Source of the DNA: Actinomycetes bacterium
GTDB lineage: Bacteria > Actinomycetota > Actinomycetes > Actinomycetales > Dermatophilaceae
Direction of reading: 5' to 3'
NCBI GenBank assembly: GCA_021783215.1
Contig: JAJXUB010000013.1
Coordinates: 1 to 33,032 of the forward strand
Length of the DNA stretch: 33,032 nucleotides
The position numbers were made by a program, and so were the translations under genes. This document shows positions 16,161 to 23,571 of the stretch, in pieces. The notes under the pieces were generated by a model. It saw only the letters and a program-made list of their open reading frames with translations, was not told the origin of the DNA and did not search any database. The number at the start of each line of letters is the position of its first letter. Position 1 is the stretch's first letter.

Positions 16161-17441
16161 CTAGCAGCGCGCGAGACCGCGGGCGACCTTGAGCGCGATG
16201 ACGCGGGTCGTCGACTCGAGGACCCGCGCGGCGAAGACCGGGTCGATGGCGGCCTCGGCGACGATAGCGGCGGCCATGACATCTGCGTCCGATGGTCGCG
16301 CCGTCAGGACGATGTCGCCGCCGGCCTCGATGAACCGAACCGCGCGCTGCCCGACGGGCACGTTCGCCACGGACGCGGCGGCGCCGACGTCGTCGCTGAT
16401 CGTCACGCCACCCCACCCGAGACGGCCCCGCAGGATGTCGGTGATGATCCTGTGCGAGAAGACGGCGTTGACCCCGGGGTCGAGCCGGCTGTAGATCGCC
16501 GAGCTCACCATGACGAGGTTCGCCCCGGAACGGATCCCCGCCGCAAAGGGTCGCAGGTAGGGGTCGTCAACGGTCGTCGTCGTGTCGGTGATGCCCGTCG
16601 CGGAGAGGTCCGTGTTGTTCGTGATCCGACCGAGCCCTGGGTAGTGCTTCAGCGTCACGGCGACACCACCGATGTGCATGCCGGTGACGAAGGCGGCGAC
16701 CATGCGGGCGACCTGGTCGGGGTCGGACGAGAACTCGCGGTACCAGTGCCCGATCGGTCCGTTGGCCGTGCCGAGGCTCGCGGGCACCGTGTCGGCGACC
16801 GGGGCGAGGTTGACGTTGACGCCGGCGGCGCGGATCTCGCGAGCCCAGACGGCGGCCGACGCCGTCTCCTGGCTCGTCGACTGCGTTCCCTGGGTCAGGG
16901 CGGAGGGGATCGCGGAGAACCCCGAACCGCGCAGCTGCTGGACCTCGCCGCCCTCCTGGTCCGCGGCGATGAGGACGCCGAGGCCGGCGGTGGGCTCACC
17001 CGCCAGGTGGCTCGTCGCGGCGCGGACCGGCCAGAAGCCGGTCCAGCCGCCCAGGAGCACGACCCCCCCGATGCCGTCCCGGGCGATCGTCGCGTCGAGC
17101 GACGAGGTCCCGGCGTTGACGCTCAGCCCGACCATGAGCAGCTGGCCGGCGCGTTGCGTCGGGCTGAGCTGGCTGGCGAGCCGCGCGGCACAGGACGCCG
17201 GGGTGGTCGTCGAGGTGGTCGTCGTCGAAGGCCGCGTCGTCGTCGTGGACGTCCGGGTCGTCGGCGCCGGCCGTGACGGAGCCGCCGTCGTCGTGGCCGG
17301 GGCGGTCACGCTCATGGTGGAGGTGGTCGACGTGGAGGGCGCGCTCGTCGAGGAGCCTGGCGAGGTCGCGGGGGTACCCGTGCACGCGGCGACGGCGCCG
17401 GCACAGGCGACGAGGATGGCGGGTCGCCATCGTCCCCTCAC
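16161..17441 (-). CDS. Putative lipoprotein, glycoside hydrolase family 3 (NagZ-like)
   Basis: A 426-residue exported protein. It has a basic start, a hydrophobic signal and a lipobox Val-Ala-Ala-Cys (Cys20), then about 65 residues rich in Thr/Ser/Pro (a wall-spanning linker), then a GH3 catalytic barrel from about residue 90. The barrel carries IAADQEGG, VNVNLAPVADT and Lys-His-Tyr-Pro-Gly-Leu-Gly-Arg near residue 264. The nucleophile loop Ile-Ser-Asp-Asp-Val-Gly-Ala is near 347. NagZ-type enzymes remove beta-N-acetylglucosamine from muropeptides or lipoproteins. In NagZ the lysine block normally reads KHFPGHGD, with the second His as general acid/base; here the position is Leu, so activity or mechanism may differ. 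GTG 17441 follows a TACGAT -10 by 8 nt. It is divergent from the PHP gene. Confidence 0.87.
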   Translation of the reverse strand: MRGRWRPAILVACAGAVAACTGTPATSPGSSTSAPSTSTTSTMSVTAPATTTAAPSRPAPTTRTSTTTTRPSTTTTSTTTPASCAARLASQLSPTQRAGQLLMVGLSVNAGTSSLDATIARDGIGGVVLLGGWTGFWPVRAATSHLAGEPTAGLGVLIAADQEGGEVQQLRGSGFSAIPSALTQGTQSTSQETASAAVWAREIRAAGVNVNLAPVADTVPASLGTANGPIGHWYREFSSDPDQVARMVAAFVTGMHIGGVAVTLKHYPGLGRITNNTDLSATGITDTTTTVDDPYLRPFAAGIRSGANLVMVSSAIYSRLDPGVNAVFSHRIITDILRGRLGWGGVTISDDVGAAASVANVPVGQRAVRFIEAGGDIVLTARPSDADVMAAAIVAEAAIDPVFAARVLESTTRVIALKVARGLARC

Positions 17442-17449
17442 GAGGAGAT

Positions 17450-17455
17450 ATCGTA
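17450..17455 (-). promoter_or_regulatory. -10 element of the GH3 lipoprotein gene
   Basis: TACGAT on the minus strand, 8 nt from the GTG start at 17441. It lies back to back with the PHP gene promoter (17484-17489). Confidence 0.45.
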
Positions 17456-17483
17456 GCCGCGCCGGATGCCGGGAGCGGCGTCC

Positions 17484-17489
17484 TAGGCT
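17484..17489 (+). promoter_or_regulatory. -10 element of the PHP phosphoesterase gene
   Basis: TAGGCT, 6 nt (GGCAAG), then ATG 17496. Leaderless spacing; no Shine-Dalgarno is present. Confidence 0.55.
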
Positions 17490-17495
17490 GGCAAG

Positions 17496-18347
17496 ATGAT
17501 CGACCTCCACACCCACTCCACGGCGAGCGACGGCACGGACGCCCCTGGGGAGCTCGTCGCCGCGGCCAAGGCGGCCGGGGTGGGCACGCTGGCCATCACC
17601 GACCACGACTCGACGCAGGGGTGGGATGCCGCGGCGGAGGCCGCGACGGCCTGCGGAGTCGACCTCGTGCGCGGCATCGAGGTCTCGTGCCGGCACGGCG
17701 GGGTGAGCATCCACCTGCTCGCCTACCTGCCCGACCCGGAGTCCCCGACGCTCGTTGCGGAGCTCGCCCACGCTCGGGCAAGCCGAGAGGCCAGGCTCGC
17801 GCGGATGGTCGCGCTCATGGAGGCCGATGGGGTCCCCATCACGTATGCCGAGGTCCTCGCGCAGGTGCAGCGGCCGGGCACGACCGTCGGGCGTCCCCAC
17901 ATCGCCGACGCTCTCGTTGCCAGTGGGGTGGTCCCGCATCGGGACGAGGCCTTCGCCAGCTATCTGCACAGCGGAACCCCGTACTACGTCGCGCACTACG
18001 CCTGTGAGGTCGTCGCGGCCGTGCGGTTCGTGCGCGAGGCCGGCGGGGTCGCCGTCATGGCCCACCCGTTCGCCGCGGCGCGGGGGCGCGTCGTCGGCGA
18101 CGACGTCATCGAGGCGATGGCCGACGCCGGGTTGGCCGGCCTCGAGGCGTTCCACCACGACCACGACGCCGAACAGACCCGTCATGCCGTCGACCTCGCC
18201 CGGTCGCTGGGCCTTTTCGTGACCGGGTCGAGCGACTACCACGGGACCGGCAAGGTCAACGTCCTCGGCGAGCACGTCACCGACCCCGACGTGCTCGCGG
18301 CCATCGAGGAGCAGGCCCGCAGCGGGGTTGCTGTCCTGCGCAGCTGA
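17496..18347 (+). CDS. PHP domain phosphoesterase (TrpH/YciV, 3',5'-nucleotide phosphatase or RNase AM type)
   Basis: A 283-residue stand-alone PHP domain. Metal ligands are visible in family order: Asp-Leu-His-Thr-His-Ser at the N-terminus, Ile-Thr-Asp-His-Asp-Ser near residue 35, Gly-Ile-Glu-Val-Ser near 67, VMAHPFA near 190 and Gly-Ser-Ser-Asp-Tyr-His-Gly near 247. Members hydrolyse 3',5'-bisphosphorylated nucleotides or degrade short RNA 5'-3'; which applies here is not decided by the sequence. The ATG directly follows a -10 element, giving a leaderless transcript. The RecB-like nuclease starts 30 bases downstream with its own apparent promoter, so co-transcription is possible but not required. 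Confidence 0.92.
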   Translation: MIDLHTHSTASDGTDAPGELVAAAKAAGVGTLAITDHDSTQGWDAAAEAATACGVDLVRGIEVSCRHGGVSIHLLAYLPDPESPTLVAELAHARASREARLARMVALMEADGVPITYAEVLAQVQRPGTTVGRPHIADALVASGVVPHRDEAFASYLHSGTPYYVAHYACEVVAAVRFVREAGGVAVMAHPFAAARGRVVGDDVIEAMADAGLAGLEAFHHDHDAEQTRHAVDLARSLGLFVTGSSDYHGTGKVNVLGEHVTDPDVLAAIEEQARSGVAVLRS

Positions 18348-18364
18348 CCGTCGGCGGCCGCCGC

Positions 18365-18370
18365 TACCGT
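18365..18370 (+). promoter_or_regulatory. -10 element of the RecB-like nuclease gene
   Basis: TACCGT followed by 7 nt and GTG 18378. A CTGACC at 18344-18349 is a possible -35, with a short 15-nt spacer. Confidence 0.45.
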
Positions 18371-18377
18371 GGGCGAC

Positions 18378-19274
18378 GTGAGCGGGTCGGCGGGGGCGCA
18401 GGGGCGCTCGTTCGGCGGGCTGCCCGAACCCCTGTATGCCGCGTCCCCGTCGCGTCTGCTGACGTGGCTGGACTGCCCGCGCCGCTACCGGATGACCTAC
18501 CTCGACCGTCCCCGCCCGGTGCCGCGCCGGCAGCGCGCTCACACCTCGCTCGGGCTGTCGGTCCACAACGCGCTGCGCGACTGGTGGGACCTGCCCGACG
18601 GAGATCGCACGCCGTCGGCCGCGGCGGAGCTGCTCGGCACGGGCTGGATCGACGTCGGCTTCCGCGACGCGGACCAGTCGGGTTCATGGCGTGACCGTAT
18701 GCGGGGCGCCGTCACCGCATACGTGCAGGGGCTCAACCCGGACGCCCACCCCCTCGGCGTCGAACGGGCCGTCGCCATGGTGACCGGGCAGCTTCGACTG
18801 CACGGGCGGGTCGACCGCCTCGACGACCGGGCGGGTGAGCTCATCGTCGTCGACTACAAGACGGGCCGGCGACCACCGACCGAGGACGACGCCAGGTTCT
18901 CGCTGCCGCTGGCGCTCTACGCCGCCGCGGTGTGGAAGATGTTCCGGCGCCCCTGTGTTCGCGTCGAGCTCCACCACGTGCCGACGGGGACGGTCGCCGC
19001 CCACACGCACACGCCGCAGTCCCTGAGCAACCGGGTCGAGGAGGCGAGGTCGATCGCCGTCGACGCGCGAGGGGCGGAGCGTGACTACGCGCGCGCCGGC
19101 ACCGGGTCCGGTCGCTTCCCGCCGCGTCCGTCCCCGCTGTGCACGTGGTGCGACCTCCGGGCGCACTGTCCCGAAGGCCAGGCCGTCGGCCCGGAGCAGC
19201 CGGACTGGGCCGGCCTCGACCCGCAGGACCTGCCTCCGGACGCGTCCGGCCCGGGCGCGGCCTCGGTCACGTAG
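18378..19274 (+). CDS. Stand-alone RecB-family PD-(D/E)XK nuclease with Fe-S cysteines
   Basis: A 298-residue single-domain nuclease. The core motif Ile-Val-Val-Asp-Tyr-Lys-Thr-Gly lies near residue 158, with the upstream acidic residue in Arg-Val-Asp-Arg-Leu-Asp. Four cysteines are placed as in AddB/Cas4-type iron-sulfur nucleases: Cys33 in Leu-Asp-Cys-Pro-Arg-Arg-Tyr near the N-terminus and Cys-x2-Cys-x5-Cys (CTWCDLRAHC) near residue 258. Role unknown; DNA repair is likely, but no helicase or Cas gene adjoins. GTG 18378 is chosen for the -10 spacing; GTG 18369 would overlap that -10. Three copies of the GTATGC word (18434, 18697, 18717) fall in this gene in more than one reading frame. Confidence 0.88.
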   Translation: MSGSAGAQGRSFGGLPEPLYAASPSRLLTWLDCPRRYRMTYLDRPRPVPRRQRAHTSLGLSVHNALRDWWDLPDGDRTPSAAAELLGTGWIDVGFRDADQSGSWRDRMRGAVTAYVQGLNPDAHPLGVERAVAMVTGQLRLHGRVDRLDDRAGELIVVDYKTGRRPPTEDDARFSLPLALYAAAVWKMFRRPCVRVELHHVPTGTVAAHTHTPQSLSNRVEEARSIAVDARGAERDYARAGTGSGRFPPRPSPLCTWCDLRAHCPEGQAVGPEQPDWAGLDPQDLPPDASGPGAASVT

Positions 19275-19311
19275 GCCACGCCCTGCCCCGCTGCTCTGGG
19301 AGGATGCACGC

Positions 19312-20097
19312 GTGCCACCAGCCAAGAACCGCAAGCGACGGGCCACCGTCGTCGCCCTCGCCAACCAGAAGGGCGGGGTCGCCAAGACGACGTCCGTCGC
19401 GTCCCTCGGCGTCGCGTTCGCCGAGCTGGGCCGCCGAGTCCTCCTCGTCGACCTCGACCCGCAGGCATGCCTGACCTTCAGCCTCGGCATCGACCCCGAC
19501 CGCGTGCAGCAGTCCATCCACGAGGTGCTGCTCGGCCAGGCGCACATCGGGGAGGCGATCCTCCCGGCAGGCGGCGGCGTCGACCTCGTCCCGAGCACGA
19601 TCGACCTCGCCGGGGCCGAGGCCCAGCTCCTGGCCCGGCCGGCGCGCGAGTACATCCTCCAGGGCGTGCTCGAGCAGGCGCTCGGGGACTACGACGTGGT
19701 CCTCCTCGACTGCAGCCCGAGCCTCGGCGTCCTCACCCTCAACGCGCTGACGGCTGCCGACGGCGTCATCATCCCCATGCCGGCCGAGATGCTGGGGCAC
19801 CGCGGGGTCGGCCAGCTGCTCGACACCGTGCATGACGTCCGACGCATCCTCAACAAGAAGCTCACCGTCCTGGGGATTCTTCCGACGATGTACGACGGCC
19901 GCTCCAACCACGCCCGCGAGGTGCTCGCCGACGTCGGGGAGCGCTACGACGTGCCCGTCCTCGCGCCGCCCATCCCGCGGACGGTCCGCTTCGCCGAGGC
20001 GCCTGCCGTCGGGCGGTCCATCCTCTCGACGGCGCGGCGGTCGCGTGGCGCCGAGGCCTACCGCGAGGTCGCCCGCTCCCTCCTGCCGCGAATCTGA
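19312..20097 (+). CDS. Orphan ParA/Soj-family ATPase
   Basis: A 261-residue P-loop ATPase. The deviant Walker A Lys-Gly-Gly-Val-Ala-Lys-Thr-Thr lies near residue 20, followed by Leu-Leu-Val-Asp-Leu-Asp-Pro-Gln (A') and the Walker B strand Val-Val-Leu-Leu-Asp-Cys-Ser-Pro-Ser-Leu near 133. ParA proteins form ATP-dependent dimers that position DNA or protein cargo. No parB gene or parS-like repeats lie nearby, so this is not the chromosomal parAB pair; it resembles the Rv3213c type next to rhlE. GTG 19312 has a strong GGGAGGA 7-8 nt upstream. The stop codon overlaps the presumed -35 of the dehydrogenase downstream. Confidence 0.9.
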   Translation: MPPAKNRKRRATVVALANQKGGVAKTTSVASLGVAFAELGRRVLLVDLDPQACLTFSLGIDPDRVQQSIHEVLLGQAHIGEAILPAGGGVDLVPSTIDLAGAEAQLLARPAREYILQGVLEQALGDYDVVLLDCSPSLGVLTLNALTAADGVIIPMPAEMLGHRGVGQLLDTVHDVRRILNKKLTVLGILPTMYDGRSNHAREVLADVGERYDVPVLAPPIPRTVRFAEAPAVGRSILSTARRSRGAEAYREVARSLLPRI

Positions 20098-20123
20098 CAA
20101 ACCGGCGCGCCGCGGCATACGGT
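20094..20123 (+). promoter_or_regulatory. Promoter of the alcohol dehydrogenase gene
   Basis: -35 CTGACA at 20094-20099 (one mismatch to TTGACA), an 18-nt spacer, and -10 TACGGT at 20118-20123, then 7 nt to ATG 20131. The word GGCATACG (20114-20121) overlaps the -10, the only word copy seen in a promoter here. Confidence 0.6.
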
Positions 20124-20130
20124 GGCTCGC

Positions 20131-21183
20131 ATGCCATCGACCACACGTGCCCTGTCCCTCGCCGCCGCCGGTGCGCCGTTCGCCAAGGTCGACCTCGAGC
20201 GACGCGACCTGCGCGACGACGACATCCTCATCGACATCGCCTTCGCGGGCATCTGCCATTCCGACATCCATACCGGGCGCGACGAGTGGGGCGCGGCGCA
20301 CTACCCGCTGACGCCCGGCCACGAGATCGCCGGCACCGTCGCCGCCGTCGGCGCGGCCGTGACCCGGCACAAGGTCGGGGACCGTGTCGGTGTCGGCTGT
20401 CTTGTCGACAGCTGCGGCGAGTGCGAGCCGTGCAAGAACGGGCTCGAGCAGTTCTGCACGAAGCCGTCGGTCGGCACGTACAACGCCCAGGGCTACGACG
20501 GCGAGTGGACCGCCGGCGGCTATGCCCGGCAGGTCGTCGTCTCCGAGCGGTTCGTCTGCGCGATCCCCCGCGGGATCGAGCTCGACGAGGCAGCGCCGCT
20601 CCTCTGCGCGGGGATCACGACGTACTCGCCGCTGAAGCGGTGGGGCGCCGGGCCGGGCAAGAAGGTCGCCGTCGTCGGCATCGGCGGCCTCGGTCACATG
20701 GCGGTCAAGCTCGCCGTCGCCATGGGCGCCGACGTGACGACGATCTCCCGGTCCGACGCGAAGTCCTCCGATGCCATCGCCCTCGGGGCGACCCGCCATG
20801 TCGCGACGAGCGACGGGCAGGCACTCAGGGACGCGCGAGGCCGCTTCGACCTCATCGTCAACACGGTGAGCGCCGACCTGGCGATGGAGGACTACCTGCC
20901 CCTGCTCCGTCCCCTCGGCGTCATGGTGAACGTCGGCCTGCCGTCGCAGCCGTACGCGGTCCACCCCGGCTCGCTCATCGGCGGCGACAAGGTCCTCGCC
21001 GGCTCGATGATCGGGGGAGTCCCCGAGACCCAGGAGATGCTCGACTTCTGCGCCGCCCACGGGATCGGCGCGAGCGTCGAGACCCTCGACGCCACCGACG
21101 CGGCGGCCGTCGACGCGGCGTGGGACAACGTCGTTGCGGGAAAGGTCCGCTACCGCTACGTCATCGACGCGGCGACGATCTGA
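20131..21183 (+). CDS. Zinc-dependent NAD(P) alcohol/aldehyde reductase (cinnamyl-ADH/YahK-like)
   Basis: A 350-residue medium-chain dehydrogenase. The catalytic zinc site is Gly-Ile-Cys-His-Ser-Asp near residue 38 with Pro-Gly-His-Glu near 61. The structural zinc cysteines are in CGECEPCKNGLEQFC near 93-107. The Rossmann fold has Gly-Ile-Gly-Gly-Leu-Gly near 188 and Ile-Ser-Arg-Ser at the end of strand 2, a pattern that favours NADPH. It probably reduces aldehydes; the natural substrate is open. ATG 20131 is preferred because a -10 element ends 7 nt upstream; an in-frame GTG at 20122 lies inside that -10. It has its own promoter and is convergent with rhlE (15 bases between stops). Confidence 0.93.
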   Translation: MPSTTRALSLAAAGAPFAKVDLERRDLRDDDILIDIAFAGICHSDIHTGRDEWGAAHYPLTPGHEIAGTVAAVGAAVTRHKVGDRVGVGCLVDSCGECEPCKNGLEQFCTKPSVGTYNAQGYDGEWTAGGYARQVVVSERFVCAIPRGIELDEAAPLLCAGITTYSPLKRWGAGPGKKVAVVGIGGLGHMAVKLAVAMGADVTTISRSDAKSSDAIALGATRHVATSDGQALRDARGRFDLIVNTVSADLAMEDYLPLLRPLGVMVNVGLPSQPYAVHPGSLIGGDKVLAGSMIGGVPETQEMLDFCAAHGIGASVETLDATDAAAVDAAWDNVVAGKVRYRYVIDAATI

Positions 21184-21198
21184 CCCGTCGGGGCGCCT

Positions 21199-22626
21199 CT
21201 ACGCCGCCCCGCCGCCCTGGGCCGCGCCGTGGGTGCGGCGGCGGGTCCGGCTGCGGGGGGCGGAGTCCCGCGTGGGTGGGCTGTCCGCCCGCTTCGGCGC
21301 GTGACCGCCGCGTGCGCCCTGGCCGCGGCGGCCCGAGGACTTGCCCGTCTCGCCGAGATCCTCGATCTGCTCGGCACCGAGACCGGCGCGCGTCTGCGAC
21401 GACTTCGGCAGCCGGCCCGTCGTCCCCTCGGGGATGTCCAGGTCCGCATACAGCTGCGCGCTGCTCGAGTACGTCTCCTCCGGCTCCGGGATCCCGAGGT
21501 CGAGGGCCTTGCTGATGAGGCCCCACCGGGGCAGGTCGTCCCAGTCGACGAACGTCACGGCGATGCCGGTGTTGCCGGCGCGGCCGGTCCGGCCGATCCG
21601 GTGGACGTAGATCTTCTCGTCCTCGGGGCACTGGTAGTTGATGACATGGGTGACGTTCTCGACGTCGATGCCGCGGGCCGCGACGTCCGTCGCGACGAGG
21701 ACGTCGACCTTGCCGTGCCGGAACGCGCGCATCGCCTGCTCCCGGGCGCCCTGCCCGAGGTCGCCGTGGATGGCTGCCGCGGCGAACCCGCGTTCGGTGA
21801 GGTCGTCGGCGACCCGGGCCGCAGTCCGCTTCGTCCGGCTGAAGATCATCGTCAGGCCGCGGTCGCGGGCCTGGAGGATCCGGGAGAGCATCTCGACCTT
21901 GTCCATGGCGTGCGCCCGGTAGACGAACTGCTCGATCGCCTTGACCGTCTTGCTGTCGTCCTGGTCGTCGCCGACGGCGCGGATGTGCGTCGGCTGCGAC
22001 ATGTACCGCCGGCCGAGCGCGACGACGGCGCCCGGCATGGTCGCCGAGAAGAGCATCGTCTGGCGGGAGGCCGGCGTCATGGACAGGATCCGCTCGACGT
22101 CGGGGAGGAACCCGAGGTCGAGCATCTCGTCCGCCTCGTCGAGGACGACGGTGCGAGCACCGGACAGGTCGAGGTGGCCCTGCTTGGCGAGGTCGATGAG
22201 CCGGCCCGGGGTGCCGACGACGACGTCGACCCCCTTCCGCAGCGCGTCGACCTGCGGCTCGTAGGCCCGTCCGCCATAGACCGTGAGGACCCGGACACCC
22301 CGCCGTGCCCCGGCCCGCTCGAGGTCGCGGGCGACCTGGACCGCCAGCTCACGGGTCGGGGTGACGGCGAGCGCCTGGGGGCGGCCCGGCTTGGGCAGGT
22401 CGGCATACGCGGCGTCCGTGGGGGTGGCGACGCGCTGGAGGATCGGGATCCCGAACCCGAGGGTCTTGCCGGTCCCCGTCTTGGCCTGGCCGATGATGTC
22501 GTGGCCGCCGAGGGCGACCGGCAGGGTCATGGCCTGGATGGGGAACGGGTGGACGATGCCGAGATCCTTCAGGGCGGCACAGATGTCGGGATGGACGCCG
22601 AAATCGGCGAAGGTGGGTTCGGACAC
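21199..22626 (-). CDS. rhlE: DEAD-box RNA helicase RhlE-like
   Basis: A 475-residue ATP-dependent RNA helicase. Visible in order: Q motif near residue 25 (HPFPIQ), Walker A Ala-Lys-Thr-Gly-Thr-Gly-Lys-Thr near 48, PTRELA near 85, Val-Leu-Asp-Glu-Ala-Asp (DEAD) near 160, Ser-Ala-Thr near 190, and His-Arg-Ile-Gly-Arg-Thr-Gly-Arg near 340. The last 60 or so residues are a basic Arg/Gly-rich tail typical of RNA binding. GTG 22626 starts the conserved core; a longer open frame upstream encodes nothing family-like. If TAGACT at 22787-22792 is the -10, the leader is about 155 nt, unusually long for this window and compatible with leader-based control known for cold-shock helicases. It is divergent from the ferritin-like gene. 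Confidence 0.95.
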   Translation of the reverse strand: MSEPTFADFGVHPDICAALKDLGIVHPFPIQAMTLPVALGGHDIIGQAKTGTGKTLGFGIPILQRVATPTDAAYADLPKPGRPQALAVTPTRELAVQVARDLERAGARRGVRVLTVYGGRAYEPQVDALRKGVDVVVGTPGRLIDLAKQGHLDLSGARTVVLDEADEMLDLGFLPDVERILSMTPASRQTMLFSATMPGAVVALGRRYMSQPTHIRAVGDDQDDSKTVKAIEQFVYRAHAMDKVEMLSRILQARDRGLTMIFSRTKRTAARVADDLTERGFAAAAIHGDLGQGAREQAMRAFRHGKVDVLVATDVAARGIDVENVTHVINYQCPEDEKIYVHRIGRTGRAGNTGIAVTFVDWDDLPRWGLISKALDLGIPEPEETYSSSAQLYADLDIPEGTTGRLPKSSQTRAGLGAEQIEDLGETGKSSGRRGQGARGGHAPKRADSPPTRDSAPRSRTRRRTHGAAQGGGAA

Positions 22627-22786
22627 GGGAGAGTTACCTCGGCTCGGTGCGCGCGGCGTTGGTGCCGCACGGGAAACGGTCGGAGCCGATCGGAGGTCTT
22701 CGTGCGCGGGCGAGGCGTGCTCGCGGGGGATGCGTCGCGCGGTAGTCAGGTGAGTCGGGCCGACCGGGCACCGGTGATCACGGACG

Positions 22787-22792
22787 AGTCTA
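22787..22792 (-). promoter_or_regulatory. Candidate -10 element of rhlE
   Basis: TAGACT on the minus strand, about 160 nt upstream of GTG 22626. No clear -35. It is the best TANNNT match in the divergent interval on this strand. Confidence 0.35.
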
Positions 22793-22805
22793 CCCGGGCC
22801 CGCAC

Positions 22806-22811
22806 TACGCT
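22806..22811 (+). promoter_or_regulatory. -10 element of the ferritin-like gene
   Basis: TACGCT, 6 nt (GGCGCC), then ATG 22818: leaderless spacing, without a ribosome-binding site. Confidence 0.55.
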
Positions 22812-22817
22812 GGCGCC

Positions 22818-23504
22818 ATGTCCGACGACCCGACGCTCGACGACCCCGCCTACCACGCCGCCGTCGTCGACCTCCTGGGCGCCCTTGCGTATGCCGAGCT
22901 GTCGGCCTTCTCACGGATGGCGGCCGACTCCGAGCTCGCGCCGACGCTCGCGAACAAGGCCGAGCTCGGCTCCGTCGCCGTCACCGAGTTCCACCACCAC
23001 GAGGCCCTCGTCGCGGAGCTGGCCCGCATCGGGGCGGACCCCGTGGCGGCCATGCAGCCGTTCATCCATGCGCTCGACGCCTTCCACGAACGGACCCGGC
23101 CCAGCTTCTGGCTCGAGGGCGTCGTCAAGGCCTACATCGGCGACGGGATCGCCGCCGACTTCTACCGCGAGATCGCTCGCTTCGTCGACGACCGGACGAG
23201 GGACCTCGTCCTGTCCAGTCTCGACGACGTGACCCGCGCGGACTTCGCCGTCACGGTCGTCCGTGACGGCATCCAGGCCGACCCGCGTGTCGCCGGCCGG
23301 CTCGCCCTGTTCGGGCGCCGGCTCATCGGGGAGGCGCTGACCCAGGGACAGCAGGTCGCCGTCGAACGGGACGGGCTCGCCTCGCTGCTCGTCGGGGGTG
23401 TCGGCCGAGGCGGCGGAGCCGACCTCGCGGAGATCGGCCGGATGTTCGCCCGGATGACCGACAACCACTCCAACCGGATGGCCCGGCTCGGCCTGACCCC
23501 CTGA
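22818..23504 (+). CDS. Ferritin-like / MiaE-like diiron family protein
   Basis: A 228-residue helical protein of the ferritin-like superfamily related to tRNA 2-methylthio-isopentenyl-adenosine hydroxylase (the Rv3210c type). Candidate diiron ligands recur on helices: Tyr-Ala-Glu near residue 27, Glu-Phe-His-His-His-Glu near 60, Asp-Phe-Tyr-Arg-Glu near 118 and further acidic residues near 140. Whether all ligands of active MiaE are present cannot be settled by eye, so the tRNA role is uncertain. It is leaderless by promoter spacing, divergent from rhlE as in Mycobacterium, and ends just before a strong hairpin at 23526-23561. Confidence 0.85.
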   Translation: MSDDPTLDDPAYHAAVVDLLGALAYAELSAFSRMAADSELAPTLANKAELGSVAVTEFHHHEALVAELARIGADPVAAMQPFIHALDAFHERTRPSFWLEGVVKAYIGDGIAADFYREIARFVDDRTRDLVLSSLDDVTRADFAVTVVRDGIQADPRVAGRLALFGRRLIGEALTQGQQVAVERDGLASLLVGGVGRGGGADLAEIGRMFARMTDNHSNRMARLGLTP

Positions 23505-23525
23505 GGCTCGGCCACCGGGAACGAG

Positions 23526-23561
23526 CGAGGGGCCCGTATGCCACGGCATACGGGCCCCTCG
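23526..23561. terminator. Bidirectional hairpin terminator built from an inverted pair of the GTATGCC word
   Basis: A perfect 17-bp inverted repeat with a 2-bp centre (in RNA, a tetraloop of C-A-C-G closed by a 16-bp stem). It lies between convergent genes ending at 23504 and 23572. Each arm contains the 8-mer: CGTATGCC at 23535-23542 and GGCATACG at 23545-23552, flanked by GAGGGGCC/GGCCCCTC. No U-run follows, as is common for actinobacterial hairpin terminators. It can serve both strands. Confidence 0.85.
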
Positions 23562-23571
23562 GCACGGACGG

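Noticed and set aside
20521-20526. TATGCC without the preceding G (also at 25085, 30621, 32872) as copies of the dispersed word
   Set aside because: They share only six bases and one includes a start codon; left out of the count to keep the word definition strict.
22627-22914. N-terminal extension of RhlE on the minus strand
   Set aside because: It would overlap the start of the ferritin-like gene and is low-complexity Arg/Gly; the family begins at GTG 22626.
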